Notes: generated by a model from the sequence alone, not told the origin. DNA of 64,000 nt from Ilumatobacteraceae bacterium (GCA_025463305.1 JAOBWK010000039.1:58164-122163), one strand, 5' to 3'. Shown: positions 33,335 to 43,797, numbered from the stretch's first letter. A program made the numbers and translations.

Positions 33335-35326
33335 TCAATCCCCAGCACTCAGATGTGCGAGAGGTTGCTGCGCCTGGAAGCGTTGGTTCTCCTCAGCGGA
33401 GGACGTCCTGAGACCCCGACTGCGGTGGGCACTGACCCACGGCGCGACCCGCTCCGATGGCATGGGGCGAGCGAGCAGAAAGCCCTGTCCCACGTCGCAC
33501 CCGAGTCGCTCCAACTCGTCCCACGTCTCTTGGTTCTCGATCCCCTCCGCGAGCACGTTCAATCCGAGCCGGTGTCCGAGCTCGATCATCGACTGGACGA
33601 CAGAGTGCCCCTTCGGGTCGTCGAGCAGTTCGGTGATGAAGCTCCGGTCGATCTTGAGCGTGTCGACCGGTAGCGATTTCAAGTAGGCGAGCGACGTGTA
33701 GCCAGTCCCGAAGTCGTCGAGAGCGACCCGGACGCCAAGAGCGCGGAGCTCGTGGAGCACCGCAGACGAACGCTTCGCATCGGTCACGATCGCGGTTTCG
33801 AGGATCTCGATCTCGAGCAGAGCCCCGGGGAGCTGGTGCCGGCGAAGCAGCTCGGCGACGACGTTCGGCATGTTCTCCTGGAACAGGCCGCGTGGACTGA
33901 CGTTCACGGCAACCGCGAGCGACAAGCCTTCCCGGTACCAGCGGGCTGCGTCCTGGATGCTTCGGGCGAGGACCCATTGGGTGAGCGGCCACAGCAGGCC
34001 GCTTCGCTCGGCGAGCGGAATGAACATGTCGGGGGCGAGGAGGCCGCGCACAGGATGATTCCATCGCACCAGTGCTTCGACACCATCGATGTGATGTCTC
34101 ACCAGATCCGCTTGCGGCTGGTAGTGAACCGTCAGCTGATGATGTTCGATGGCGTGGCGGAGCTCGCCGAGCAAGGTGAGCTCTTGGACGTTGCGGTGGT
34201 CGTCGGCCGGGTCGTACACCGCGATGCCGCTCCCGGCACGCTTCGCGACGTGCATCGCCACATCCGCGCGTCGGAGCAGTTCATCACCGTCGCTGACGGT
34301 GATGGGTGCGACGCCGATGCTTGCCTCGACCGCGATCGACACGCCCGCGATCTCGAACCGCGCAGCGTGCAGCCGTTCGAGCAGACGGTCGGCAGTGGCC
34401 GATCCGGTGTCGCCGGCAAAATCGTTCACAACGACGGCGAACTCGTCGCCTCCGACGCGTCCAACGCGTGCATCCGTCGCGCAGTGTGCCGACAGGTTGG
34501 CGGCGACGAGCCGGAGAAGATGGTCGCCCGATGGCCGTCCGAACGATTCGTTCACGGTCCTGAAGCGGTCCAATCCGATCAACAACACAGCAGCTGATCC
34601 TGGATCCGCACCCTTGCCGGAGACCGACTCGAGGATCACGCCGTAGAAGGCCGACCAGTTCAGCAGGTTCGTGAGCCGGTCATGACTGCCCGCATGGTCT
34701 CGCTTGACGAGACGTCTCCGCAACACGAACAAGCTGAGCCCACTGATCGCGATCAGCAGGGCGGCGAGCGCGTACAGCTCGCGGGTTGCAGTGGCGATCG
34801 CATCGTCGAACGAGGCGCCGGGAATGACGAGCTCGATCAACCCGTCGTTCACACCGTCCAAGCCGGCGTCGTACGGCACGTAGACGTTGCGGACGGCTGA
34901 CCCCGCAGCCGACGACGATGCGACCCAACCCTCGCGCTCCTTGATCCGGCGGACCTCCGCGTCCGACAAGACCGCCCGGTCGGCTGGTCGGGCTGGATCC
35001 GAGTAGATGAGCCGCCCGTCAAGCGACCAGATGACGAGGTCGATCAGTCGATGAGCTCTGACGAGAACCGCGACGTCACCATCGAGGTCGGCTGCCTCGG
35101 CGGCCGTGAGCGTCGAGCCTGGCCTGAAGGCGTGGGGGGTGACGTCGCGATGCACACTCAACGCGATCACGACCTCCGCGGTGGCGATCGACGACTGCTC
35201 CGAGCGGGTGTGGACGTTGTCCACCAGAACGGTGAGTCCGGCGATGCTCGCAGTGGCCGACGTGACGAACACCAGCATCAACGACCACCACGACGTGGTC
35301 AGCCGCCATCGGCCGCCTATGGACAT
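33335..35326 (-). CDS. Membrane sensor GGDEF-EAL cyclic-di-GMP protein
   Basis: A 663-residue protein. A membrane helix (about 12-35; SLMLVFVTSATASIAGLTVLV) and another near 185-205 (LAALLIAISGLSLFVL) bracket an extracytoplasmic sensor of about 150 residues. The GGDEF domain has the intact signature RVGGDEFAVVV. The EAL domain keeps EALVRW, VNVS, EILET, DDFGTGY, LKIDR and AEGIEN, so both activities look possible. It converges on the pilin operon, 107 bases after it. A link to pilus control is inference. Confidence 0.9.
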   Translation of the reverse strand: MSIGGRWRLTTSWWSLMLVFVTSATASIAGLTVLVDNVHTRSEQSSIATAEVVIALSVHRDVTPHAFRPGSTLTAAEAADLDGDVAVLVRAHRLIDLVIWSLDGRLIYSDPARPADRAVLSDAEVRRIKEREGWVASSSAAGSAVRNVYVPYDAGLDGVNDGLIELVIPGASFDDAIATATRELYALAALLIAISGLSLFVLRRRLVKRDHAGSHDRLTNLLNWSAFYGVILESVSGKGADPGSAAVLLIGLDRFRTVNESFGRPSGDHLLRLVAANLSAHCATDARVGRVGGDEFAVVVNDFAGDTGSATADRLLERLHAARFEIAGVSIAVEASIGVAPITVSDGDELLRRADVAMHVAKRAGSGIAVYDPADDHRNVQELTLLGELRHAIEHHQLTVHYQPQADLVRHHIDGVEALVRWNHPVRGLLAPDMFIPLAERSGLLWPLTQWVLARSIQDAARWYREGLSLAVAVNVSPRGLFQENMPNVVAELLRRHQLPGALLEIEILETAIVTDAKRSSAVLHELRALGVRVALDDFGTGYTSLAYLKSLPVDTLKIDRSFITELLDDPKGHSVVQSMIELGHRLGLNVLAEGIENQETWDELERLGCDVGQGFLLARPMPSERVAPWVSAHRSRGLRTSSAEENQRFQAQQPLAHLSAGD

Positions 35327-35540
35327 CGACGGAAGTCGATCTGGCGGAAGCGGCTTCGACTGGAACGAAGGGCACAGCAGCTGCGGTTCCGCTGAACGTG
35401 CATGGATTCCTCGCCGGCGTTGAGTGATGCGGATTCCGGCCTCGCAGCGGGGTCGGTCTGGTCATCTGTCAATCGGTACGGGCGATCCGTTCTGGAGGCC
35501 TCACGGGCAGAGTTGTTGCCCTGTTGATCGCAGGGGCCCT

Positions 35541-36500
35541 CTACGTCGGGGGAGGGCCCGCCATGGCCGCCCGACGGGCGATTCGAACGAGCTCGCGTAC
35601 AGAGACCCTCGGTTCGGCGGTGGCGTGGCCCACACCGATCTCCGCGTCGATGGCGAGACCACCGACCTGAAACGGTGCATCGAGGACGTTCTTGGCTGCA
35701 GCGGCGAGCGCGCGCACCTCGGCATGTCCGAGGCCGGGGCAGCTCACCCAGAACTCGTGTGCGGCGGTGCGGCACACCGTGTTGCCGGGACCGACGACAC
35801 GGCTCGTCCGCAACCCGATCTTGACCGCCAGGTCGGCGGCGACCGCATGGCCGTACACGGAGTCGCAACGCGCATACGCCGCCGATCGCATCACGATCGC
35901 CGAGAACGGCTCGTTGCTGGACGCCGAATCGGAGAGTTGATCGACGAAGAGGCGCAACACGACCTCTTCGTCGGTGACTTCAGTGATACCGAACCAACCG
36001 ACATCCGTCGACGCGGTCTGGCGAAGCAGCGTCTGCGTCGTGATGTCGGTGTGGGTGACCACGATGCCGAGCCCTTGGGGCCCCTCGATCGCAGCTGCCT
36101 GCAGGAGGAACCAGCGGTCCTCCGTCGCCGACGGACAGGCGTACGCGACATCGAACTTCTCTTGGCTGCCGCGCGCGATGGCCCGAAGACCCTCGCCCGT
36201 CGCCGCTGCGCCGACAGCACCCGCACGTGCGCCCACGTCGCAGACTGCGAGATAGTCGACGCCGACGTCCGTCGTGCCACGGCGCGCATCGTTCAAGAAC
36301 GCGAACAGGCGCCACGCCCAATTCGTGTCGGTGATCAAGCCTGCCGAGTCGATCACCGCGCAGGCCGCCGTCATCTGCTCGAACGCCTCCGCGCGCACGC
36401 GGAGGACGGCTTCGTCAGCACTCCAACCATCGCTCCGGCCCGGCAGTGCCGTTGCCTCCTGGTCCCAGTCGTGCGGGTGCCTGCCTTCGAACTCGGTCAC
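35541..36500 (-). CDS. PAS domain protein with degenerate GGDEF domain
   Basis: A 319-residue protein from GTG 36500, chosen because GGAGG lies seven bases before it; the frame also opens at ATG 36575. Residues about 30-165 are a PAS-like sensor (FEQMTAACAVIDSAGLITDTNWAWRLF, RWFLLQAAAIEG, GIVVTHTDIT). Residues about 175-315 resemble a GGDEF fold, but the signature reads TAAHEF, so cyclase activity is unlikely; it could bind c-di-GMP or GTP. It lies 214 bases upstream of the GGDEF-EAL gene on the same strand. Confidence 0.75.
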   Translation of the reverse strand: MTEFEGRHPHDWDQEATALPGRSDGWSADEAVLRVRAEAFEQMTAACAVIDSAGLITDTNWAWRLFAFLNDARRGTTDVGVDYLAVCDVGARAGAVGAAATGEGLRAIARGSQEKFDVAYACPSATEDRWFLLQAAAIEGPQGLGIVVTHTDITTQTLLRQTASTDVGWFGITEVTDEEVVLRLFVDQLSDSASSNEPFSAIVMRSAAYARCDSVYGHAVAADLAVKIGLRTSRVVGPGNTVCRTAAHEFWVSCPGLGHAEVRALAAAAKNVLDAPFQVGGLAIDAEIGVGHATAEPRVSVRELVRIARRAAMAGPPPT

Positions 36501-36780
36501 CCGACACCTCCGAGCCCGCCCATCGACAATGCCTGACCTGCGCGTCATGGTCATGTCGAGCGCACTCGATTTCACGATAGCAGTGGCCGGGCTCTCGACT
36601 TTCCAGGCCTCGCATCCATCGCTCGGCGAGCTCGATCAACATTGCCACAACTGGTCCTCGTCGCCGTCAAGGACAGGTGGGCCACTCCGATAGCTGAACC
36701 GTACAGACGACGGGAACGCGAACCGAATGGCCGGCGACAACGCCGCTGCTCGTTGCGCCGATTGGCAGGAGGACGCCACG

Positions 36781-39700
36781 ATGACCGAGCAGAACACAGC
36801 CGAGCGCGCACCGAGACGACCAAGGTCACGGGCATACAGGCGGGCGGCACCCCTCATTCTCGCGGCAGCACTGGTGGTCCCCGTGTCGATGCCCACGGGC
36901 GCCCCACGCGCCGCCGCGGTTGGTTCGCTCCAGACGATCGCGCTCGAAGCGGTGAACAATGCCCAGGTGACGCTCGGAGCATTGGGCAGCCGGTCGCAAC
37001 GCAACCCGGTCACCATCTCCGGGATCGGGCCGTACACGATGAGTGGCACGGATTCGATCACCGGGTTGCCGTACTCGTACGACACCGACGTCTACTTCAA
37101 CCCTGGCAACGCCGCGTACACCCGGGAGAGCGACCAACGCTCGTTGCGGACCGCATTCAACGGCGCGTCCGCGACGGGTGTGTCCTATGACGGTCATGCG
37201 AACGTCGTCGAGATGACGTCCCACACCAACTGCGCGTCCGGGAACACGTTCGGCGGACTGACGACCTATTGCTCCGAGTTCGGCCCCGACGTGTACAGCG
37301 TCCCCTTCTCGGCCGCAGCGGCACAGGCGGTGTCGTTCCAGTGGAGCGCAGTGCATCTCGACGACGACTACGAGATCTACGCGTTCCTCGTTGCGGTCAC
37401 GGAGACCTCGCCCGGAAGTGGCACCTACGACCACGGTTCCGCCGCGAGCACGACGCTGCTCACCTACGGTCGCGGCGGCACGCAAGGTTGGACAACCACG
37501 AGCGGCACGATCCCGACGACGGGTGAGTACCGCTTCCGGTTCGTCAACGGTACCTACGACGGCACCGGCGGCTATGCGCTCGGGTCGGCGATGTACATCG
37601 ACAACGTCGTCAAGGTCGGCCAAGCCAATCCGATCACGTTCGCTGCACTCCCCGATGTGCTCGCCAACTCTGCACCATTCACGCTCGCTGCCACCTCGCC
37701 TGGCGGCGCGGTGACCTTTTCGACCTCGACACCGGGGACCTGCAGCGTGAACGGCACCACGGTCGCACCTGCCGCGAACCGAGCAGGAGTGTGCACCATC
37801 GTCGCCGATCAACCCGGTGACGGCATCGATTACATCCCGGCCGACACCGTCACCCAGTCGTTCTCGATCCTGCCTGTCGCACCAACGAACACCGGCGTGC
37901 CAATCATCGTCGGAACCCCTCTCGCCGGATCAACGGTCACCGTGACGCCCGGGACGTGGAACGACGGAGGGTCACCGATCACGACGACGATCCAGTGGCG
38001 CTCGTCCGTCGGTGGGACCACCGCGGACCTCGCTGGGATCAACGGCCCAACGTGCAACATCGCTCCGCTTGCCGGCAGCACGATCAGCGTCGAAGCCACC
38101 GCAACCAACAGCGTCGGCTCGGCGTCGGCGCATTCGATCGACACGATCTCGGGTTACACGTGCGCGCCGTCGGCGGCGCCAGGTTGGACAGACTCCACGC
38201 TCCCCAATCTGCAAGAAGGCGTCTCGGTCATCGACGGCGTCTCGGCGGACGGGTACCCATACCCGACCTATGGCGTGACGAGCGGGTCGTTGCCGGCAGG
38301 ATTGAACTTGGATTCGGTCACCGGCGCGATCACCGGGGCGCCGGTCGCTTCCGGCGCCTACGCGTTCACCGTGACCGCGTCGAACGGGACGCTGCCGGAC
38401 GTGGACCAGGCGTTCGCCGGCGACATCGCCCCACCGGACTCTGCGCCCAGCTGGTTCGACTCGACACTCGGTGGGATGCAACGCGCCGTGGCGTTCGCCG
38501 ACGGCGTGTCCGCCAGCGGGTATCCGGCACCCACGTACAGCGTGACGGCCGGGGCACTCCCGCCAGGATTGATCATCAACTCGAGCACTGGAACGGTCAC
38601 CGGTAGTCCGACGACCGCCGGCGCGTACGCGTTCACGATCACCGCGACCAACAGCACGCTGCCCTCGATCAGCCGGCAGTTCACGGGCACAGTGCTCCCG
38701 GCGGACTCAGGGCCGGGATGGTCGGACACGACGATCGCCGACATGCAGCAGGGTGTCGTGTTCAACGACGGCGTGTCGGCGGGCGGATATCCGGCACCGA
38801 CGTACATGGTGACGGGCGGAGCACTGCCGAACGGGTCTGTGCTCGACCCGACCACGGGCGCGATCACCGGTACGCCGACAGCAGCAGGGGCGTACGACTT
38901 CACGATCACCGCTTCCAACAGCACACAGCCCGATGTCAGCCACCAGTTCATCGGTGAGGTGCTGCCATTGAGTGTGGCGCCCAGCTGGACCGACTCGACG
39001 CTCGGCGGACTCCAGCAAGGCGAAGTGCTCAACGACGGCGTCACCGCCGGCGGCTACCCGGCACCCACCTACAGCATCTCGGCCGGGACGTTGCCGGCCG
39101 GGTTGACCCTGGATGCGACGACCGGGACGATTACGGGCACTCCGACAACCGCAGGCGCGTACGCGTTCACGATCACCGCATCCAACACGCTGGCCGACGT
39201 CACCCGAGCCTTCACGGGGACCGTCGCCACGCCCGCCGCCACACCCGCCGCCACACCCGTGATCACACCGGTGCCCGGGTTCGTTGCGATGGCCCCGGTG
39301 CGGCTCGTCGACACACGCACGGCTTCCAGTCTGGCGATGCAAGCCGGGAGCACATACGAGCTGGCGATCGGCGGGCGACCCGACGTCCCCGACGACGCAA
39401 CGGCCGTGATCCTCAGCGTGACAGCCGTGGACCCGACGGGCTCAGGGTTCATCACCGTCTTCCCATGCGGGACACCGATGCCGTTGGCATCCAACGTCAA
39501 CTACCGGGCCGGAACCAACACCGCGAACGCTGTCACCACCGCGCTCGGCGCCGGCGGCAAGGTGTGCATCTACTCCAGATCGGCGATCGACCTCGTCGTC
39601 GACCTCGACGGGGCATACAGCCCGACACACGGCAGCGGAAACCTCATCGCCCTCGCACCGCTGCGCTTGCTCGACACCCGCGACACGGGGATCGCCGTGC

Positions 39701-40365
39701 AGGCAGCCGCAACCTACGAGCTCACAGTCGGTGGGCAAGCGGGAGTCCCTTCCGATGCGACAGCCGTGGTCTTGAACGTGACAGCGGCCGATCCGACCGC
39801 TGCAGGGTTCATCACTGTGTATCCGTGCGGAAGTCCGGTTCCGTTGGCGTCCAACGTCAACTATCGCGCCGGAGTCGATTCGGCGAACGCCGTCACCACC
39901 GCCCTCGGCGCGGGTGGCAAGGTGTGCTTCTACACGCAGGCGACCATCGACCTGGTCGTCGACCTCGACGGGGCGTACAGCCCGACACAAGGCGCCGGCA
40001 GCCTCGTCACCGTGTCACCCGTCCGGCTCGCCGACACTCGCGCCGGTGTCCCCACAGCCGGCGAGAGGATCAACGCTGGAACCACCTACGAGCTGACAGT
40101 CGGCGGCGCGACGGGAGTGCCATCCGACGCGACAGCAGTCATCGTGAACGTGACAGCAGCCGACCCGACCGGCTCCGGATTCCTCACCGTGTACCCGTGC
40201 GGCAGTCCGGTTCCGTTGGCGTCCAACGTCAACTTCGGCGCCGGAGTCGATTCGGCGAACGCCGTCACCACGGCACTGGGCAAGGCAGGCAAGGTCTGCT
40301 TCTACACGCAGGCGACCATCGACCTCGTCGTCGACCTCGACGGCTACCAGACCGGCGCTGCCTGA
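36781..40365 (+). CDS. Large secreted surface protein with He_PIG repeats and three LDTR modules
   Basis: A 1194-residue secreted protein from ATG 36781 (AGGAGG 11 bases upstream). A signal peptide follows (basic RRPRSRAYRRA, then APLILAAALVVPVSM, cleavage near APRAAA). Residues about 50-290 are an unrecognised beta-rich domain with a Cys pair (HTNCASGNTFGG, TYCSEFGPD). Next are four He_PIG/cadherin-like repeats, each with YPAPTYSVTAGALPPGL and TGxPTTAGAYAFTITA. The C-terminus has three LDTR modules in almost identical copies, with conserved cysteine pairs (PCGSPVPLASNVN, KVCFYTQA) and LVVDLDG. Probable adhesin or matrix protein. Confidence 0.83.
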   Translation: MTEQNTAERAPRRPRSRAYRRAAPLILAAALVVPVSMPTGAPRAAAVGSLQTIALEAVNNAQVTLGALGSRSQRNPVTISGIGPYTMSGTDSITGLPYSYDTDVYFNPGNAAYTRESDQRSLRTAFNGASATGVSYDGHANVVEMTSHTNCASGNTFGGLTTYCSEFGPDVYSVPFSAAAAQAVSFQWSAVHLDDDYEIYAFLVAVTETSPGSGTYDHGSAASTTLLTYGRGGTQGWTTTSGTIPTTGEYRFRFVNGTYDGTGGYALGSAMYIDNVVKVGQANPITFAALPDVLANSAPFTLAATSPGGAVTFSTSTPGTCSVNGTTVAPAANRAGVCTIVADQPGDGIDYIPADTVTQSFSILPVAPTNTGVPIIVGTPLAGSTVTVTPGTWNDGGSPITTTIQWRSSVGGTTADLAGINGPTCNIAPLAGSTISVEATATNSVGSASAHSIDTISGYTCAPSAAPGWTDSTLPNLQEGVSVIDGVSADGYPYPTYGVTSGSLPAGLNLDSVTGAITGAPVASGAYAFTVTASNGTLPDVDQAFAGDIAPPDSAPSWFDSTLGGMQRAVAFADGVSASGYPAPTYSVTAGALPPGLIINSSTGTVTGSPTTAGAYAFTITATNSTLPSISRQFTGTVLPADSGPGWSDTTIADMQQGVVFNDGVSAGGYPAPTYMVTGGALPNGSVLDPTTGAITGTPTAAGAYDFTITASNSTQPDVSHQFIGEVLPLSVAPSWTDSTLGGLQQGEVLNDGVTAGGYPAPTYSISAGTLPAGLTLDATTGTITGTPTTAGAYAFTITASNTLADVTRAFTGTVATPAATPAATPVITPVPGFVAMAPVRLVDTRTASSLAMQAGSTYELAIGGRPDVPDDATAVILSVTAVDPTGSGFITVFPCGTPMPLASNVNYRAGTNTANAVTTALGAGGKVCIYSRSAIDLVVDLDGAYSPTHGSGNLIALAPLRLLDTRDTGIAVQAAATYELTVGGQAGVPSDATAVVLNVTAADPTAAGFITVYPCGSPVPLASNVNYRAGVDSANAVTTALGAGGKVCFYTQATIDLVVDLDGAYSPTQGAGSLVTVSPVRLADTRAGVPTAGERINAGTTYELTVGGATGVPSDATAVIVNVTAADPTGSGFLTVYPCGSPVPLASNVNFGAGVDSANAVTTALGKAGKVCFYTQATIDLVVDLDGYQTGAA

Positions 40366-40377
40366 CTTGCCGATGAT

Positions 40378-40410
40378 CATGTGCGCGGCCCGTACAGGGC
40401 CGCGCACATG
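40378..40410. terminator. Perfect inverted repeat, probable bidirectional terminator
   Basis: CATGTGCGCGGCCC (40378-40391) and its exact complement (40397-40410) form a 14-base stem around GTACA. It lies between the convergent ends of the surface protein (40365) and the GAF-ANTAR gene (40471). Confidence 0.7.
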
Positions 40411-40470
40411 CGAGCCAACGTTCAGTCGAAGAACCAACCGCGGCGGCGCCCCACCCAGTTCGCGCAGTGG

Positions 40471-41262
40471 TCAGCTCGACACGCCACGCGACGGTGGCGG
40501 CGGTATTCGCAACCCCGGCACGAGAGATCTCACTGTGGTCTGACCGGAGATGACGTGCTCTGCGACGGCGTGGAGGGCAACGTCGTTGGCTCGGGCGTAC
40601 GCCCGCAGCCGTTCGAAGGCTGTCTCCATGTCGACGGCGGCTCCCTCGGCGATCATTCCCTTGGCTTGCTCGATGACGACCCGGCTGTTCAACGCTCCCT
40701 CCAACGTGCTCTCGCGGGCAGCTGCATCACGGACTGCTTGATCTTGGATGATCGCGATCGTCGCGACGTCGGCGAGGGCCCGGGCGAGCCCGACGTCGGT
40801 GGCGGCGAGTTGCGTCGGCGCCGTCATGAACAGGTTGAGGCATCCGAGTGTGACGTCTCGCAATCGGAGCGGGATGACACACACGGACGGGAAGCCCGCC
40901 GTGAGGCTCTCTCGGGCGAACTCGGGCCACGGCGTGGAGGCCGCAAGCTGCCCGCACGTGACCATCTCACCCGTCGTGTAGCAATCGAGGCACGGGCCGT
41001 GTTCGTTCTGAACTTGAAAGAGCTCCAGAAGTTCGACTTGGACGCTGGAGGCGGCGATCACGTTCAGTGTTCCCGAGCGGCGGTCCGCGAGCAGGAACCC
41101 AGCGGCGGACACGTCGAGGAGCTCGACACTTCGGATCGACAGGTTCGTGAGCACGTCGACGACGTCGAACTCGGACACGAGCGCGTTGGCGATCTCGACG
41201 AACGCGATGCTCACCAACGCCAGGCGATCGACGGCTCCGTGTCCCATGCTGTCCCCGATCAC
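40471..41262 (-). CDS. GAF-ANTAR regulator, third gene of the GGDEF-EAL operon
   Basis: A 263-residue protein with a GAF domain (VVDVLTNLSIRSVELLDVSA, FQVQNEHGPCLDCYTTGEMVTCG, GCLNLFMTAP) and an ANTAR domain of the IEQAKG type (RVVIEQAKGMIAEGAAVDMETAFERLRAYA). Its ATG overlaps the stop of the upstream GAF-ANTAR gene by ATGA. This is the counterpart of the gene at 14287-15033, and the two proteins share domain order and ANTAR subtype. Confidence 0.88.
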   Translation of the reverse strand: MIGDSMGHGAVDRLALVSIAFVEIANALVSEFDVVDVLTNLSIRSVELLDVSAAGFLLADRRSGTLNVIAASSVQVELLELFQVQNEHGPCLDCYTTGEMVTCGQLAASTPWPEFARESLTAGFPSVCVIPLRLRDVTLGCLNLFMTAPTQLAATDVGLARALADVATIAIIQDQAVRDAAARESTLEGALNSRVVIEQAKGMIAEGAAVDMETAFERLRAYARANDVALHAVAEHVISGQTTVRSLVPGLRIPPPPSRGVSS

Positions 41263-41984
41263 TGGTCGACGACTCCGCTGAGATCATTGCGGTCGTCGTC
41301 GAGTCGGAGACGTCGAGCGACGATGTCAGCTGCGACCGAACCAACACTGCGATCGGCGGCGTAGGCGTGCGCCCGGATGCGCACGAGAGCATCGGCGGGT
41401 GGCACGCCGAGCTGCCCGGCGACCATCCCGGAAGCCTGATGGATCTCGGCGCGGAACCGGGCCGCGCTGTCGATCGACGGGGACAGCGTGCCAGCGGGCG
41501 CGGCGAGTTGCAGAGCAATGACCGTCAGCGCGAGCACATCCGCCATCGCCTCACACATGTCGTGCTGTTCGGCGTTCAGATCCCCACTCTCACGCTGGTA
41601 CAGGGTCAGCACACCGAGCCTCGCGCCGTCGGAGATCATCGGGTACGCGAACACGGCCCCGACCCCGGTGCGTTCGGCGAGCTCGGCAAATGGCGCCCAG
41701 CGCGAGGGCGCATCGTCATCGAAGTGCGTCACGTGGACGGGTTGGCCTGAACGGAACGCGTCGTGACACGGCCCCTCGCCGAGGGTGAATTGGAGCTCCT
41801 CGAGAGCTGTCGCGCCGTGCCCCGTGACGCCGAGAGGTCCGAACTGGTTGCCGTCCATCAGGGTGATCCCGGCGCCGTCCACACCGAGGGCCTCCATGCA
41901 CGCCGCGCACAATCGGTCTGCTGAAGTGTCAGCGGCTGCAGTCGCGAACGCTGCGGCCATCTGCTGCCACTGGTCGACGTTCAT
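41259..41984 (-). CDS. GAF-ANTAR regulator, second gene of the GGDEF-EAL operon
   Basis: A 241-residue protein from ATG 41984, which overlaps the stop of the GAF-GGDEF-EAL gene by ATGA. The GAF domain (RLCAACMEALGVDGAGITLMDG, FTLGEGPCHDAF, GVGAVFAYPMISDGARLGVLTLY) is followed by an ANTAR domain of the H-ASGM type (EIHQASGMVAGQLGVPPADALVRIRAHA). It corresponds to the gene at 13572-14294. The operon thus joins c-di-GMP turnover and RNA-based antitermination in one transcript. Confidence 0.87.
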   Translation of the reverse strand: MNVDQWQQMAAAFATAAADTSADRLCAACMEALGVDGAGITLMDGNQFGPLGVTGHGATALEELQFTLGEGPCHDAFRSGQPVHVTHFDDDAPSRWAPFAELAERTGVGAVFAYPMISDGARLGVLTLYQRESGDLNAEQHDMCEAMADVLALTVIALQLAAPAGTLSPSIDSAARFRAEIHQASGMVAGQLGVPPADALVRIRAHAYAADRSVGSVAADIVARRLRLDDDRNDLSGVVDQ

Positions 41985-43792
41985 GACTTGGCCAGTATCG
42001 ATTCGATGGCGATCCCGGGGCCCGGCCGACCGTACAGGAAGCCTTGCGAGTAGTCGCATCCGATGTCGGCGATCGCATCGTGTTCCAACTGCGTTTCGAC
42101 GCCCTCAGCGACCACTTTGAATCCGAGGTCGTGAGCCATCGTCGTGATCGAAGACAAGATGGTTCGCCCTGCGGGGTTGACGAGATCGGCGATGAAGCAG
42201 CGATCGACTTTGACGATGTGCACCGGAAGTCGAGACAGCACGCTGAGCGACGAGTAGCCGGTGCCGAAGTCATCGAGTGCGAGACGGACGCCGAGCTCAC
42301 CGACGCTGGCGAGCGCTCCGATCACTCGTTCGTCGTCCTCGAGCAACAGGCTCTCGTTCACTTCGAGCACGAGTGATCCGGGATCGGTGCCTCTCTCTCG
42401 GATCGTCGCGTCGAGATCGGTCAGGAACGTCGGGTGGAGCAACTGACGGGCTGACACGTTCACCGCCAGATCCAGCGTCGAGCTCGGGAAGTCGATCAAC
42501 CACCGGTGATGGTCGGCGCACGCACGGCCCAGCATCCACGACCCGATGTCGACGATGAGGTCGCTCGTCTCGGCGAGCGCGATCAATCCGAGTGTCGAGA
42601 CCCGTTGGGTGTGGTCCCAGCGAAGGAGGGCTTCGACGCCGACGACGACCAGATCGTCGACTCTGACGATGGGTTGGTACGCGACGTCGAGCATGTCGGC
42701 AGCCAACGCGGCGCGCAACTCGATGTCGAGCAGGATGCTGTCACTGCTCGGGAACGCACCGCACACGCCGGTGATGCGTTGTCCGCCACCACCCTTTCGT
42801 TTGACCTCGTACATCGCCATGTCGGCTCGGACGACGAGCGAGTGGTTGATGTCGGTGCTCGACTTGGCATGCGCGATGCCAATACTGGCAGTCAGCGACA
42901 CGGTCCGGCCCAACACGGAGAACGGCTGCGCGATCGCAGTGCCGATCCGTTGGGCGAGCCGGTCGATGTCCTCTTCGGTGGCGAAGTCTTCGCACAAGAA
43001 CACGAACTCGTCTCCCGAGAACCGCGCCAACGTGTCCCCGGACCGCAGCATCCCTTGCAAGCGTTGCGCGACCGCGAGCAACAGGGCGTCGCCGACGTGA
43101 TGTCCGAACGTGTCGTTGACGCTCTTGAACCCGTCGAGGTCAGCGAACAGGACAGCAACGTTCGCGTTCGAGCGGTGGGCGCGCTGTGAGGCGTGCTCCA
43201 AGCGTTCTTGGAACAACTGCCGGTTCGGGAGACCGGTCAGCGGGTCGTGCAGAGCGTTGTGATGGAACCGGTTGGATCGGACGAGGGCGTCGTCACGGGC
43301 CTGCGCGTTGATCAGGTACGCCGACGCGACATCGGCGAGCGTTTGGGCGACCGCCATGTCGCGATCGTCGAGCTCTCCCGCAACGTCGCGGTACAGATCG
43401 AGCGCGCCGAGCGGCTCGTCACCATGGTGCAACGGGAACGTGAACACAGCACCGAGACCTGCAGCACTCGCGGCAGGCGAGAACAACGGGAATCGGATGT
43501 CGCTGGCGACATCATCGATCGACACAGGTTCACCCGTCCGATAGGCCGTCAGACACGGCCCCTGGGCGAGATCGGACTGCAGCTGCTCGAAACGAAGCGC
43601 CGAGTCGTCCGAGGCAGCGACGTAGTGCGGCTTCTCGCCGGCCGAGATCAAGGTGACTCCCGCTGCGGTGATCGGCAACACGTCGACGATCCGGACCACC
43701 AGATGATCGAGGATCCCCTGGATCGGGAAGTTCGTGATCAGCGTTCGCGCGAACTCGCTGAGGACCAGAGCGAGAGATTCGTCGTCGACCAT
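41981..43792 (-). CDS. GAF-GGDEF-EAL cyclic-di-GMP protein, first gene of the operon
   Basis: A 603-residue soluble protein. The GAF sensor (1-165; SDLAQGPCLTAYRTGEPVS, GLGAVFTFPLHHGDEPLGAL) resembles those of its two ANTAR neighbours. The GGDEF domain has an active-type SGDEF (FSGDEFVFL). The EAL domain keeps EALLRW, VNVS, EVNES, DDFGTGYS, VKVDR and AEGVET. Both activities are plausible, as in bifunctional enzymes. The ATG is six bases after a GGGTAG, so the transcript is nearly leaderless. Downstream genes are coupled by ATGA. Confidence 0.9.
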   Translation of the reverse strand: MVDDESLALVLSEFARTLITNFPIQGILDHLVVRIVDVLPITAAGVTLISAGEKPHYVAASDDSALRFEQLQSDLAQGPCLTAYRTGEPVSIDDVASDIRFPLFSPAASAAGLGAVFTFPLHHGDEPLGALDLYRDVAGELDDRDMAVAQTLADVASAYLINAQARDDALVRSNRFHHNALHDPLTGLPNRQLFQERLEHASQRAHRSNANVAVLFADLDGFKSVNDTFGHHVGDALLLAVAQRLQGMLRSGDTLARFSGDEFVFLCEDFATEEDIDRLAQRIGTAIAQPFSVLGRTVSLTASIGIAHAKSSTDINHSLVVRADMAMYEVKRKGGGGQRITGVCGAFPSSDSILLDIELRAALAADMLDVAYQPIVRVDDLVVVGVEALLRWDHTQRVSTLGLIALAETSDLIVDIGSWMLGRACADHHRWLIDFPSSTLDLAVNVSARQLLHPTFLTDLDATIRERGTDPGSLVLEVNESLLLEDDERVIGALASVGELGVRLALDDFGTGYSSLSVLSRLPVHIVKVDRCFIADLVNPAGRTILSSITTMAHDLGFKVVAEGVETQLEHDAIADIGCDYSQGFLYGRPGPGIAIESILAKS

Positions 43793-43797
43793 TCCTG

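Noticed and set aside
28467..33686. Plus-strand Arg-rich frames over the pilin genes
   Set aside because: They have no domain motifs, while the ATGA-coupled pilin frames have cleavage sites and PA14 signatures.
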